From Rhodococcus qingshengii (GTDB lineage Bacteria; Actinomycetota; Actinomycetes; Mycobacteriales; Mycobacteriaceae), in assembly GCF_021025955.1 (NCBI RefSeq), contig NZ_JAJNCL010000005.1, positions 248,001 to 312,000 of the forward strand: 64,000 nucleotides of DNA, in the 5' to 3' direction. Positions 1 through 8,192 of the stretch are shown in pieces (position 1 is the first letter of the stretch; every line of letters starts with the position of its first letter). Under the pieces are notes generated by a model, which ran no database searches, was not told where the DNA came from, and worked only from the letters and a program-made list of their open reading frames with translations. Position numbers and translations under genes: made by a program.

Positions 1-576
1 ACGCTTGCGGTACGACGACGTCCGTTCGACGTATCCGGGAAGGTAAGGGCCGGTGTAGCGGGAACGGTCGACGAGGGTGTGCCGAGTCTCGCCGTACGTC
101 GCGATGCTGGCCAGGCGAACGGTGCCGTGCTCGTCGGTGATGTCGTGCGGTTCGACCAACACTGTCGCACCTTGGGCGATGGCGTGTGCGATGCACTTGT
201 CCACGTCAGGGACGCTGAGCGCGATGTCGCGGATACCGTCGCCGTGACGGCTGTGATGTTCGATCAGCGAACTTGCCGGATCCACAGCACCCTTGACGAC
301 AAACCGCACCGCCCCACTCTTGAGTACAAACGCGTGGTGGTCGCGGTTTCCCGTCGACGGGCCTGAATAGGCCACCAATTCCATGCCGAACGCGGACTGG
401 AAAAAATGTGAAGTCTGCGTGGCATTTCCGACGATCCATTCGAGGCCGTCCCAACCGCTCACGGGGAAGGGATCGTGATCGCTGTCGTACTCGACCAAGC
501 CGACCAACTGGCGCAATTGCTCCAGATCCAGGCCGGCCAACTGTTCGTCGTCGGTGAGAGTCTGTTCGACGGTCAT
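1..576 (-). CDS. hppD: 4-hydroxyphenylpyruvate dioxygenase, N-terminal part (cut by window edge)
   Basis: Non-haem iron dioxygenase that turns 4-hydroxyphenylpyruvate into homogentisate in tyrosine catabolism. About 192 residues are visible, roughly half of the usual ~400. They form the first vicinal-oxygen-chelate half, with recognisable segments GLEWIVGNATQTSHFFQSAF, VRFVVKGAVDP and HGDGIRDIALSVPDVD. The iron ligands of this family lie in the second half, outside the window, so activity cannot be judged. The ATG at 576 is preceded by AGGGGACT as ribosome binding site. It is divergent from an Lrp/AsnC regulator, a common arrangement for hppD in actinomycetes, so that regulator probably controls it (inference). 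Confidence 0.9.
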   Translation of the reverse strand, partial: MTVEQTLTDDEQLAGLDLEQLRQLVGLVEYDSDHDPFPVSGWDGLEWIVGNATQTSHFFQSAFGMELVAYSGPSTGNRDHHAFVLKSGAVRFVVKGAVDPASSLIEHHSRHGDGIRDIALSVPDVDKCIAHAIAQGATVLVEPHDITDEHGTVRLASIATYGETRHTLVDRSRYTGPYLPGYVERTSSYRKR

Positions 577-736
577 GATGAGTCCCCTCTGAGTGCGATG
601 TACACAGCGCGGTGCTCGAGTTATGTTCGGCACTGCCAGTACAAACAGATAAGTCCTTCAAAGGTTGGGTAGTCAACGGAGGTAGTTGAAAGTAGACACA
701 GCGCCGGAATGCGAAGATGGTGGCACTGTTTTGTAG

Positions 737-745
737 GCAATTTGC
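737..745. promoter_or_regulatory. candidate Lrp/AsnC half-site in the hppD-lrp divergent region
   Basis: The 195-bp divergent region 577-771 contains GCAAT followed by TTGC, a 9-bp palindrome around one central base, directly before a possible -10 hexamer CATAGT at 745-750. Lrp/AsnC proteins often bind short AT-centred palindromes of this sort. One short site is weak evidence and nothing else striking was seen in this gap. Confidence 0.25.
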
Positions 746-771
746 ATAGTTGAACGACGAGTGGAGCAGAC

Positions 772-1284
772 GTGAATCTCGACGCAGTGGATCTGGCTCT
801 GTTGGACGCGATGAACAAGCACCCGAGAGCCGGTGCGTTGGAGCTTTCGCGTCAGGTCAAGGTTGCGCGGGCGACAGTGCAGGCGAGATTGAAAAGGATG
901 GAAGATGCGGGCGTCATCGCCGGATACGCGCCGCACATCAATTTGGCTGCAGCGGGTTTCGGAGTACAGGCATTCGTGACTTTGCAGATCGCCCAGGGGG
1001 CGCTCGACACCGTCACAGCGGAACTCGAGGCAATCCCCGGTGTGCTCGAAGCCTTTGCCACCACCGGCTCCGGCGACGTGCTGTGCCGGATTGCCGCTGC
1101 TTCGCACGAGGATTTGCAAGCGACGCTGCTCGAACTGAATCGGTCGGGGATAGCCACCCGGTCGACCAGCGTCATGGTTCTCTCGGTGGTGGTACCGCTC
1201 CGGTCGATGCCCCTGCTGCAGACGTTGCAGTCGAAGCAGGCGACCAAGGCCCCGGCGTATCGACGAGGCGGTCAGTCTCGCTGA
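772..1284 (+). CDS. Lrp/AsnC-family transcriptional regulator
   Basis: A 170-residue DNA-binding protein. The N-terminal winged helix-turn-helix spans about residues 4-50 (LDAMNKHPRAGALELSRQVK, then ATVQARLKRMEDAGVI). The C-terminal RAM ligand/oligomerisation domain spans about 65-140, with TTGSGDVLCRIAAAS and EDLQATLLELN. The GTG start at 772 gives the normal Lrp N-terminus. It is divergent from hppD, so control of tyrosine or phenylpyruvate catabolism is the likely role; the ligand is unknown. Its last 13 bases overlap the convergent end of the transporter gene. Confidence 0.88.
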   Translation: MNLDAVDLALLDAMNKHPRAGALELSRQVKVARATVQARLKRMEDAGVIAGYAPHINLAAAGFGVQAFVTLQIAQGALDTVTAELEAIPGVLEAFATTGSGDVLCRIAAASHEDLQATLLELNRSGIATRSTSVMVLSVVVPLRSMPLLQTLQSKQATKAPAYRRGGQSR

Positions 1285-2789
1285 CGACCCGGAGCCCAGA
1301 ATCCCAGAACGATCGCGGATACCCACATGATCGCGGCGAGTGTGAGTGCTCCTTGGTCCATGCCTTTGATGAAGGCTTCACGGGCGAAGTCGGCCAACTG
1401 GGCACCCTGCGGCCCGGCTGCTTCGGCGACGTGGAGAGCAGCGGCCAGAGAACCGGAGACCGGTTCCTTGGCCGGTTCGGGTAGCAAGTCGACCGCGGGC
1501 TGGACGTGATTTCCGTAGCCTGCGGCGAGGATACTTCCCGCCAGTGCAACGCCGATGGCGGAGCCGATCTCACGGGTTGCGTCGTTGACTGCTGATGCAA
1601 CTCCCTGTTTGGAGTCCGGTGCGTTGGAGACGATGGCAGCAGTTGCGGGGGTTGTCGACAAACCCAATCCAATGGCGGCCACTACCAAGGGAACACAGAC
1701 TTCGGCATAGGTCGAATTGGCGTCCAAGCGAGTTAGGAGTGCAATTCCGGTTCCGAGGAAGGCGACTCCGGTTGCGGTGAGGGCGCGTAGACCGATACGC
1801 GGAATCATCAGGGGCGCAACCACGGACAGGGCCATCACCGGCACGGCGATCGGCATGAGGGCTAGCGCCGATTGCAGGGGGGAGTAGTCGAGTACCAGTT
1901 GCAGATACTGCACGATCAGGAAGAACAGGCCGAAGGTCGCCAGGAACTGCAGGGTCAGTGACGCTGCGCCACTGCCGAATGCGCGATTGGCAAACAGTCT
2001 GACGTCCAGAAGTGGATGGCGAGTGCGTAATTCGACCCAGCTGAAGACTGCCGTCATGGCAATTCCGCCGATCAGCAGAGCAAGAACCACCGGATCGAAC
2101 CAACCACGGGCGGGTGCCTCGATCATCCCCAGGACAAACAGTCCGATCGAGCCGGCAATCAGTGCGGTGCCTGGAAGATCGAGTGGAGTTGCCTCCGAGT
2201 CCTTCGACGTCACGATCGTGAACGATACCGCGAGGATCAGGACGGAGACGACGGCCAGGCTGACGAATATCGAATGCCACGACCACTTTTCGAGGAGCAG
2301 GCCGGAGACGACCAGTCCGGCGATTGCGCCGGACCCTGCGACGCCGGACCAGACTCCGACGGCGCGGGCACGCTGCGCCGGCGGGAAACCTGCAGTGAGT
2401 AGAGACAACGTCGCCGGCATGACAAACGCGGCACCGACGCCGGAGATCACGCGGGAGAGGATGATCCACGACGGTTCGTCCGCGAAGACCGGAATCGACG
2501 AGCCGGCAGCAAAAACAAGTAGTCCGAACATGAGCAGTTCGCGTCGACCGTAACGATCGCCGAGCGCGCCCGCCGGCAACAAGAGACAAGCCAGCGTGAG
2601 CGTGTACCCGTCTACGATCCACGTGAGCTGGCTTTGTGTTGCACCGGTATCGCGGGCCAAGTCGGGAAGGGCCGTGTTGAGCGCGGCCATCGCTGCCACG
2701 ACCAGTGCGACGGCGCAGCATGCGACCGTCAGCATCCAGATCTGTCGGATGGTCCACGTGGACTGTTCGAGCGTCGTATCGCTACTCAC
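1272..2789 (-). CDS. MFS drug-export protein, DHA2 (EmrB/QacA) type, 14 TM
   Basis: Inner-membrane proton antiporter of about 505 residues, the size expected for the 14-helix DHA2 group that exports drugs and toxic cations. MFS motif A is visible in loop 2-3 (GALGDRYGRRELLMFG), and motif C-like glycines follow in VWSGVAGSGAIAGLVVSG. The GTG start at 2789 follows GGGAGG at good spacing; the longer open frame upstream lacks transporter character. A TetR gene is divergent 83 bp away, so substrate-induced export is likely. The substrate cannot be read from the sequence. Confidence 0.88.
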   Translation of the reverse strand: MSSDTTLEQSTWTIRQIWMLTVACCAVALVVAAMAALNTALPDLARDTGATQSQLTWIVDGYTLTLACLLLPAGALGDRYGRRELLMFGLLVFAAGSSIPVFADEPSWIILSRVISGVGAAFVMPATLSLLTAGFPPAQRARAVGVWSGVAGSGAIAGLVVSGLLLEKWSWHSIFVSLAVVSVLILAVSFTIVTSKDSEATPLDLPGTALIAGSIGLFVLGMIEAPARGWFDPVVLALLIGGIAMTAVFSWVELRTRHPLLDVRLFANRAFGSGAASLTLQFLATFGLFFLIVQYLQLVLDYSPLQSALALMPIAVPVMALSVVAPLMIPRIGLRALTATGVAFLGTGIALLTRLDANSTYAEVCVPLVVAAIGLGLSTTPATAAIVSNAPDSKQGVASAVNDATREIGSAIGVALAGSILAAGYGNHVQPAVDLLPEPAKEPVSGSLAAALHVAEAAGPQGAQLADFAREAFIKGMDQGALTLAAIMWVSAIVLGFWAPGRQRD

Positions 2790-2859
2790 GAAACCTCCCG
2801 ATAGAAACAAGACCATCAGTATCGTTACAAGAACAGCAGTTCCACAACCCCCAAGTGGG

Positions 2860-2873
2860 TATAACTGAAGTTG
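2860..2873 (+). promoter_or_regulatory. candidate -10 element giving a leaderless tetR message
   Basis: TATAAC at 2860-2865 lies 7 bases before the GTG at 2873, and no Shine-Dalgarno sequence is present. Transcription would begin at or next to the start codon. Leaderless messages are common in actinomycetes. No clear -35 was recognised. The TetR operator must lie in 2790-2872, but no convincing inverted repeat was found by eye. Confidence 0.35.
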
Positions 2874-3523
2874 TGACGGTGGGAATCGACAAGCAGGGAA
2901 TCGAACAGCAGGGAAACGACGAGGACCCGCGCAAACAGCGTTCAAGGTCCAGGTTGCTCGACGCAGCGACCAAGCTGCTGGCAGAAGGCGGCGTCGACGC
3001 CGTGACGATCGATGCCGTCACCAAGTTGGCCAACGTCGCCCGTGCGACGCTGTATCGCCATTTCGACAGCGGCACGGAGTTACTCGCCGCGGCATTTGCA
3101 CGTCTACTACCGCCCGTGCCGGAGATGTCCGGTGAAGGCGATCTCCGCGCGCAATTGCTCGAGTTGTTGACCAGTCAGGCCAAGGCCATCGAAAGCGCAC
3201 CGATCCAGGTGACGGCGATGTGCTGGCTCGGCTTGGGGCCGGAGCTGAAGGGTTACTCGAGCGTCGATGCCCTGTCCACGGACAAGCCCGAATTGCGATC
3301 GCTGCGCCAGACGGTTTTCGAGCAGTACCGCCACGCGTTCGATCGGATCCTGCGCGCGCCAGACGCGATCGACGCGTTGGGGGAGTACGACTACGACGTC
3401 GCACTTGCTCAGTTGGTCGGCCCCTTGGTGCTCACCAAGCTGGCCACGCTGACGCCTCTCGGGGAGGCTGCGTGTGAGCAGATCGTAGACGACTTTCTGG
3501 CTGCACGCGGAGTGTCGAGCTGA
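2873..3523 (+). CDS. TetR-family repressor, probable regulator of the divergent exporter
   Basis: A 216-residue TetR protein. The helix-turn-helix lies around residues 24-70: RSRLLDAATKLLAEGGVDAV, then VTKLANVARATLYRHFDSGT. The C-terminal ligand and dimer domain is variable and does not name the ligand. The GTG at 2873 begins VTVGIDKQG; upstream in-frame codons lie in the divergent promoter region. Position, divergent to a DHA2 exporter, suggests it represses the pump and itself. The gene ends 3 bp from the convergent cyclase pseudogene. Confidence 0.85.
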   Translation: MTVGIDKQGIEQQGNDEDPRKQRSRSRLLDAATKLLAEGGVDAVTIDAVTKLANVARATLYRHFDSGTELLAAAFARLLPPVPEMSGEGDLRAQLLELLTSQAKAIESAPIQVTAMCWLGLGPELKGYSSVDALSTDKPELRSLRQTVFEQYRHAFDRILRAPDAIDALGEYDYDVALAQLVGPLVLTKLATLTPLGEAACEQIVDDFLAARGVSS

Positions 3524-3526
3524 CGC

Positions 3527-4628
3527 TCACGGCTCCAGGTTGCGTCGTAGCACGTACTGCTCGAGGCGGTCGATGCCGCGCACTCGTCGCGGACGAAGGT
3601 GTCGCAGTTTGAAATTGGCGTCCGAGCCGAGCTGGGTGGCCAGCTCTGAGTCGATCAGCACGGTGCCGGGACGAGCGGAACTGGTGAGGCGCGCGGCCTT
3701 GTTGACCACCGAACCGTAGAGATCTCCGAAGCGAACCAACGTCGGCCCCATGGCCAGACCCACCCGAAGCTGTGGATCGGTCGTGATCGGCGAGGACGGC
3801 TTGTTGGATCTGCAAAGCGATCTCGGCGGCGTGGTGGGGACTTTCGGCGGCAAACATGACTTCGTCACCGACGGTCTTGACCACCCAGCCGTAGTTGCGC
3901 CCGATGATTTCGGTGGACGCCGACTCGAACCGCTCGAGCAGATCGTTGAGTTCGGCGGAGTCGAGGCCGCGGGTCAGCGAGGTGTACCCCACGATGTCGG
4001 CGAAACCCACGACCAGAACACGACTCGCGACTTCTTCGCCCGGGTTTCCCACGTTGCGGCCCGTCGACGACGCGACGTGGCGCTTCCAGACGTACGTCTG
4101 GAGTGATTCGACAGCGGGAATGATTTCGGCGCCCAGACGTAGAACGACATTTCTGATGGCGTCGGGTTCGTGATCCACCGAGTCCGCAAGCTGATCGATG
4201 ATGTGGGTGCTGATCAGCGAGACCTGCCACTCAGCCAACCTCGACATCGACTGTCCGAGAGAACGAGCGGCTGCCACCTCACTGTTCTGCGAGATGACTC
4301 CTCGATTGACCATGTCGGTGATCGTCTTGAGCGCGTCGGCGTCCTGCTGGGTGAACATGACTGCGTCGGGATCCTCGTCGACTGCAAAGCCCATCGCGAC
4401 CCACAAACGATCTGCACGCTCACGTGTCACACCGGCGAATTCCGCGATCTGCGACTGGGTGAAGCAACGGGGCCCGCCGAGGAGAGACTCCTCGATGTCG
4501 GCTTGAATTCGGCTGAGCAGATGAGCATCGACGTCGACCGGATCAGCAGTGTGGGGTTCGGCAGCGTGAGATTCAGCAGGTGCGGGTTCGGTGACCTCGT
4601 CGATCCACTCTGACTCCGAACTGCTCAC
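3527..4628 (-). pseudogene. class III adenylate/guanylate cyclase with internal frameshift
   Basis: The intact ancestor would make cAMP from ATP. Residues 1-190 resemble the N-terminal regulatory domain of mycobacterial cyclases of the Rv2212 type (FTQSQIAEFAGVTRERADRL). The cyclase domain follows, with metal-binding FADIVGYTSLTRGL and KTVGDEVMF. After QQAVLADHD the frame is lost: the C-terminal half, LRVGLAMGPTLVRFGDLYG and SVVNKAARLTSSARPG with the transition-state Asn and Arg, is read in another frame down to 3527. The shift lies between about 3795 and 3775 and equals one extra base or two missing. It may be a true pseudogene or a sequencing error. The convergent TetR gene ends 3 bp away. 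Confidence 0.8.
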
Positions 4629-4834
4629 CGTGCTCCTTCTTGCCGCAACGAATTACTGTCCACCATCTTCCACGCGGTGCCCCGAGAACAGTACTGAATC
4701 GGCTGAACCGCCTCCGAATCCTCGGGCTCATGCGGGCGGTGAGAGCGAACACGTCGGTGGCTTGTGCAAGAGTTGCCCCGAGAAAAGCACTATCGATACT
4801 GAAATGCACCACATTCTTCTGAAAGGACTTGCGC

Positions 4835-5563
4835 ATGCCACCCCGTAGACGTTCCGGCGCTGCCGCATCAACGCCGGATCACCTCACTGCGGAAAATCTG
4901 GCAGCGCTCGCCACGGCTGTCGCCGAAGGCAAGCGCGCCACCGTCTATCTGCGCGAGGCAACCCCCAGCCTGGGGATCGAAGCCGGTACCTCGGCGAAAG
5001 TCGTGTCGGTGGACGGCAATACCGTGCTCATCCGTCCCAAAGGTGTCAACGACGAATTGCCTTTCGAGGCAGAAGAATTGCGCATCAACCGTGTGTCCGC
5101 GTCGCCGGCCAAACCGGCGCCGCGGCCCAAACCAGTTGTGGAGTCCGAACCCTTGATGGAGCCGATGGAGCCACTCGTAGAGCCCGTTCGGCCCAAGCCC
5201 CGGGCACAGTCTGCACCCTCCCCGGTGTCGACCGCCCCGGCTACTCCTGCCGCGACACCTCGCCCGGCCGTCAAGCGTGCGAAGAAACTGCCCGCCGGCA
5301 TCAGCGTCACCATCCATGCGGGTGCGGACAACGATTGGAGTGTGACGGTCACACAGGGCGCGAAGCGTCCGGGCAAAGCGGTTCCGGTCGCACCCGATGC
5401 AGTCGAGCGAGCTGTCCGCGAGTTGGGTGAGCCCACCGCCATCGAAGCCGTCGAGTCCATCATCGTCGCTGCGCGAGACATGGCTGCGGCGCGAGTCGAC
5501 GAGTTGAGTCGTCAACTCGAAGAGGCTCGCAAGATGCTCGAGGCGCTCGGAGCTACCGACTAG
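4835..5563 (+). CDS. proline-rich DUF6319-like actinobacterial protein
   Basis: A 242-residue protein of unknown function, similar in layout to the actinobacterial DUF6319 group. An N-terminal domain (about 15-90, LAALATAVAEGKRATVYLRE, then DELPFEAEELRINR) is followed by a Pro/Ala/Glu-rich linker (about 90-150). A second small domain is near 150-190 (GISVTIHAGADNDWSVTVTQ), and the end is a charged helix likely to coil (VDELSRQLEEARKMLEALG). There is no signal peptide or membrane segment. The ATG at 4835 follows AAAGGAC at 8 bp; the TTG six bases upstream is too close to it. Possibly nucleoid or envelope associated (inference only). Confidence 0.6.
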   Translation: MPPRRRSGAAASTPDHLTAENLAALATAVAEGKRATVYLREATPSLGIEAGTSAKVVSVDGNTVLIRPKGVNDELPFEAEELRINRVSASPAKPAPRPKPVVESEPLMEPMEPLVEPVRPKPRAQSAPSPVSTAPATPAATPRPAVKRAKKLPAGISVTIHAGADNDWSVTVTQGAKRPGKAVPVAPDAVERAVRELGEPTAIEAVESIIVAARDMAAARVDELSRQLEEARKMLEALGATD

Positions 5564-5637
5564 AACCGCTGCGTAAGTCCGCACTTTCCGGGGTATGCGT
5601 TTTTTGCAGCGGGGAGATTACCGGCGGAGAGATTGTG

Positions 5638-6294
5638 ATGTTGCAGCGAATTGTTTCGGCTCTGGCAGCGTTGGTCTTGGCACTCGGACTCGGCTTCATC
5701 GTCAGCAGTAACGCGGTTGCTGCACCCACGCCCATGGGCGGTGGTTCGGGCATCATCATCGACAACCAGTTGGTATGTACGTTGACCACCATCGGTCATG
5801 ACAACGGCGGCAGACTTGTGGGCATCACCGCAGGTCACTGTGGTGGACCTGGATCTTCCGTGATCCCGGAAAGCAATGAGGGTGCGGGCGTGGTCGGCAC
5901 GTTCGTCGAGTCGAACCCGGAGCTGGACTACGGCGTCATACAGTTCGATCCGGGCAAGGTCACGCCAGTTCGAACGGTGGGCGCGGCCACCATCACCTCG
6001 ATCGGCGCTCCGGCCAGCTTCCCTGCCACAGCCTGCAAGGAAGGCCGCACGACGGGCACGACCTGCGGCGTCGTCTGGGGAGACCTGAGCGCCGACGCAT
6101 CCACCTGGACTCAGATCTGCGTCGACCATGGTGATTCGGGAGCTCCGGTCACGGTCGGCACGACACTGGTCGCGATGGTGAACGCCTATCTCTGGGTGCC
6201 GTGCCTGGGGCCGGAACTCGGCACCAACATGACCTCCATCGTGGACACGATCAATGCCCACGGAGGAGTTGGCGCCGGGTACCGGCCCATCTAG
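5638..6294 (+). CDS. secreted chymotrypsin-like (S1-fold) serine protease
   Basis: A 218-residue exported protein. The signal peptide is about residues 1-29, ending AVAA. The catalytic triad is visible: His67 in GITAGHCGG, Asp97 in NPELDYGVIQF and Ser167 in VDHGDSGAPV, at the spacing of small streptogrisin-like bacterial proteases. Cysteines near 47, 68, 133, 143 and 161 could form disulfides. There is no pro-domain of the streptogrisin kind, so it may be a single-domain protease or an adhesion-type homologue. The GTG three bases upstream is an alternative start; GGAGA precedes both. It is convergent with ilvD. Confidence 0.78.
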   Translation: MLQRIVSALAALVLALGLGFIVSSNAVAAPTPMGGGSGIIIDNQLVCTLTTIGHDNGGRLVGITAGHCGGPGSSVIPESNEGAGVVGTFVESNPELDYGVIQFDPGKVTPVRTVGAATITSIGAPASFPATACKEGRTTGTTCGVVWGDLSADASTWTQICVDHGDSGAPVTVGTTLVAMVNAYLWVPCLGPELGTNMTSIVDTINAHGGVGAGYRPI

Positions 6295-6302
6295 CAGCGG
6301 GC

Positions 6303-6342
6303 TGGGATCAGCCGCACACTGCTCCACCCGAGGCTGATCCCA
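6303..6342. terminator. hairpin at the convergent protease/ilvD ends
   Basis: TGGGATCAGCC (6303-6313) and GGCTGATCCCA (6332-6342) are perfect 11-bp inverted arms with an 18-base loop. No clear T-run follows on either strand, and the right part lies inside the last codons of ilvD. Its position between two convergent genes suggests a bidirectional terminator or transcript-end stabiliser. Confidence 0.45.
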
Positions 6343-8002
6343 CGAGCTTGGAGTACTTGGCCAGCACACCACGCGTGTAGCGAGGCGGCAACGGCTCCCA
6401 GCCCTTCTTGCGGGCTTCCAATTCGGAATCGTCGACCAATAATTCGAGTTGTCCGGTACCCACGTCGAGCCGGATCTGATCGCCGTCACGAACGAACGCG
6501 ATGGGACCGCCGTCGACGGCCTCGGGCGCAACGTGTCCGACACACAGGCCGGTGGTGCCGCCGGAGAATCGTCCGTCCGTCAGCAGCAGGACGTCCTTGC
6601 CGAGACCCGCGCCCTTGATCGCGCCCGTGATCGCCAGCATCTCGCGCATTCCGGGGCCGCCCTTCGGGCCCTCGTAGCGGATGACGACAACGTCGCCACC
6701 AGTGATGGTTCCGTCTTCGAGTGCGTCCATTGCGGCGCGCTCGCGTTCGAAAACCCTTGCGGTTCCGATGAATACGTCGGATTCGAATCCGGCCGACTTA
6801 ACGACTGCTCCGCCGGGAGCGAGCGACCCCTTCAGGATCGTGATGCCTCCGGTCGGGTGAATGGGCTTGTTCATCGCCCGCAGAACCTTGCCGTCGGGAT
6901 CGGGCGGGGTGATGTGCGCCAGGTTCTCCGCCACGGTCTTGCCGGTGACGGTCAGGCAGTCTCCGTGCATGAGTCCGGCGTCGAGCAAGGCCTTCATGAT
7001 GACGGGGACGCCGCCGATACGGTCGACGTCCGTCATGACGTGCTTTCCGAAAGGCTTGACGTCGGCGAGGTGCGGGACCTTGGCGCCGACGCGAGCGAAG
7101 TCGTCGAGCGTCAGCGGGACGTACGCTTCGTGCGCGATCGCGAGGAGATGGAGCACCGCATTGGTGGAACCGCCGAAAGCCATGACCACCGCGATGGCGT
7201 TCTCGAACGCCTCCTTGGTGAGGATGTCCCTGGCGGTGATGCCTCGACGCAGGAGCTCGACCACGGCTTTGCCGCTCTCGCGGGCGAATCCGTCTCGGCG
7301 ACGGTCCGGTGCGGGCGGTGAAGCGCTGCCGGGCAGCGACATTCCCATGGTCTCGGCGGCGCTGGCCATCGTGTTTGCGGTGTACATGCCGCCGCACGCG
7401 CCTTCGCCCGGGCAGATCGCTCGTTCAATGGTGTCGACGTCGGCGCGGCTCATCAGCCCACGCGAGCAGGCGCCCACGGCCTCGAACGCGTCGATGACGG
7501 TGACTTCGCGCTCGCTGCCGTCGGAAAGCTTCGCGACGCCGGGGAGAGTGGAACCGGCGTAGAGAAATACGCTGGCCAGGTCGAGGCGGGCCGCCGCCAT
7601 CATCATGCCGGGCAACGACTTGTCGCACCCGGCAAGAAGAACCGATCCGTCGAGGCGTTCGGCCTGCATGACGGTCTCGACGCTGTCGGCGATCACCTCG
7701 CGAGAGACGAGGGAAAAATGCATGCCCTCGTGACCCATCGAAATGCCGTCGGAAACGGAGATAGTGCCGAATTCGAGAGGGAACCCGCCGGCTTCCCGTA
7801 CGCCCTCCTTGACGGCCTTGGCCAGGCGATCGAGGGACAGGTTGCACGGCGTGATTTCGTTCCAGGACGAGGCGACGCCGATCTGCGATTTGACCCAGTC
7901 GTCGTCGCCCATTCCTACTGCACGCAACATGCCGCGCGCTGCGGTCTTTTCGAGTCCGTCGGTGACGTCACGACTTCTGGGCTTGATGTCGGGTTCGGTC
8001 AT
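6308..8002 (-). CDS. ilvD: dihydroxy-acid dehydratase
   Basis: Iron-sulfur enzyme of branched-chain amino acid and pantothenate synthesis: 2,3-dihydroxy-3-methylbutanoate/-pentanoate to the 2-oxo acids. The protein has 564 residues, the normal length. Cluster and active-site segments are intact: [33 protein letters not shown] and [41 protein letters not shown] marks the C-terminal domain. The ATG at 8002 begins [14 protein letters not shown], the typical N-terminus; the frame remains open upstream but without homology. It stands alone here and is divergent from the phosphatase genes. Confidence 0.96.
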   Translation of the reverse strand: MTEPDIKPRSRDVTDGLEKTAARGMLRAVGMGDDDWVKSQIGVASSWNEITPCNLSLDRLAKAVKEGVREAGGFPLEFGTISVSDGISMGHEGMHFSLVSREVIADSVETVMQAERLDGSVLLAGCDKSLPGMMMAAARLDLASVFLYAGSTLPGVAKLSDGSEREVTVIDAFEAVGACSRGLMSRADVDTIERAICPGEGACGGMYTANTMASAAETMGMSLPGSASPPAPDRRRDGFARESGKAVVELLRRGITARDILTKEAFENAIAVVMAFGGSTNAVLHLLAIAHEAYVPLTLDDFARVGAKVPHLADVKPFGKHVMTDVDRIGGVPVIMKALLDAGLMHGDCLTVTGKTVAENLAHITPPDPDGKVLRAMNKPIHPTGGITILKGSLAPGGAVVKSAGFESDVFIGTARVFERERAAMDALEDGTITGGDVVVIRYEGPKGGPGMREMLAITGAIKGAGLGKDVLLLTDGRFSGGTTGLCVGHVAPEAVDGGPIAFVRDGDQIRLDVGTGQLELLVDDSELEARKKGWEPLPPRYTRGVLAKYSKLVGSASGGAVCG

Positions 8003-8136
8003 TTTCCAAGCATAGGCGTCAGCGGGGTGTCTTTCCGGCAGACGAGCGACTCGACTTGCCAACAAACGCCGCCCGACTACCGGTTGTAAACGGGATCGAC
8101 TCGATCAAACTTCCAGAGAAGCGCAGGCGAAGCCTG

Positions 8137-8185
8137 GGTGAACATCCCGAAGCTCTCTTGAACGGCTGTTCAGGTGCGGGTTCAC
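8137..8185. promoter_or_regulatory. possible PHO-box-like repeats upstream of phoD
   Basis: GTTCA occurs twice in direct orientation (8168-8172 and 8180-8184, the second followed by C), and GTTCACC occurs on the minus strand (8137-8143). Actinomycete PhoP binds direct repeats related to GTTCACC spaced by 11 bases; here the spacing is 12. Placement just upstream of a PhoD-type phosphatase fits phosphate-starvation control, but the match is partial. Confidence 0.3.
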
Positions 8186-8192
8186 TCCTAGC

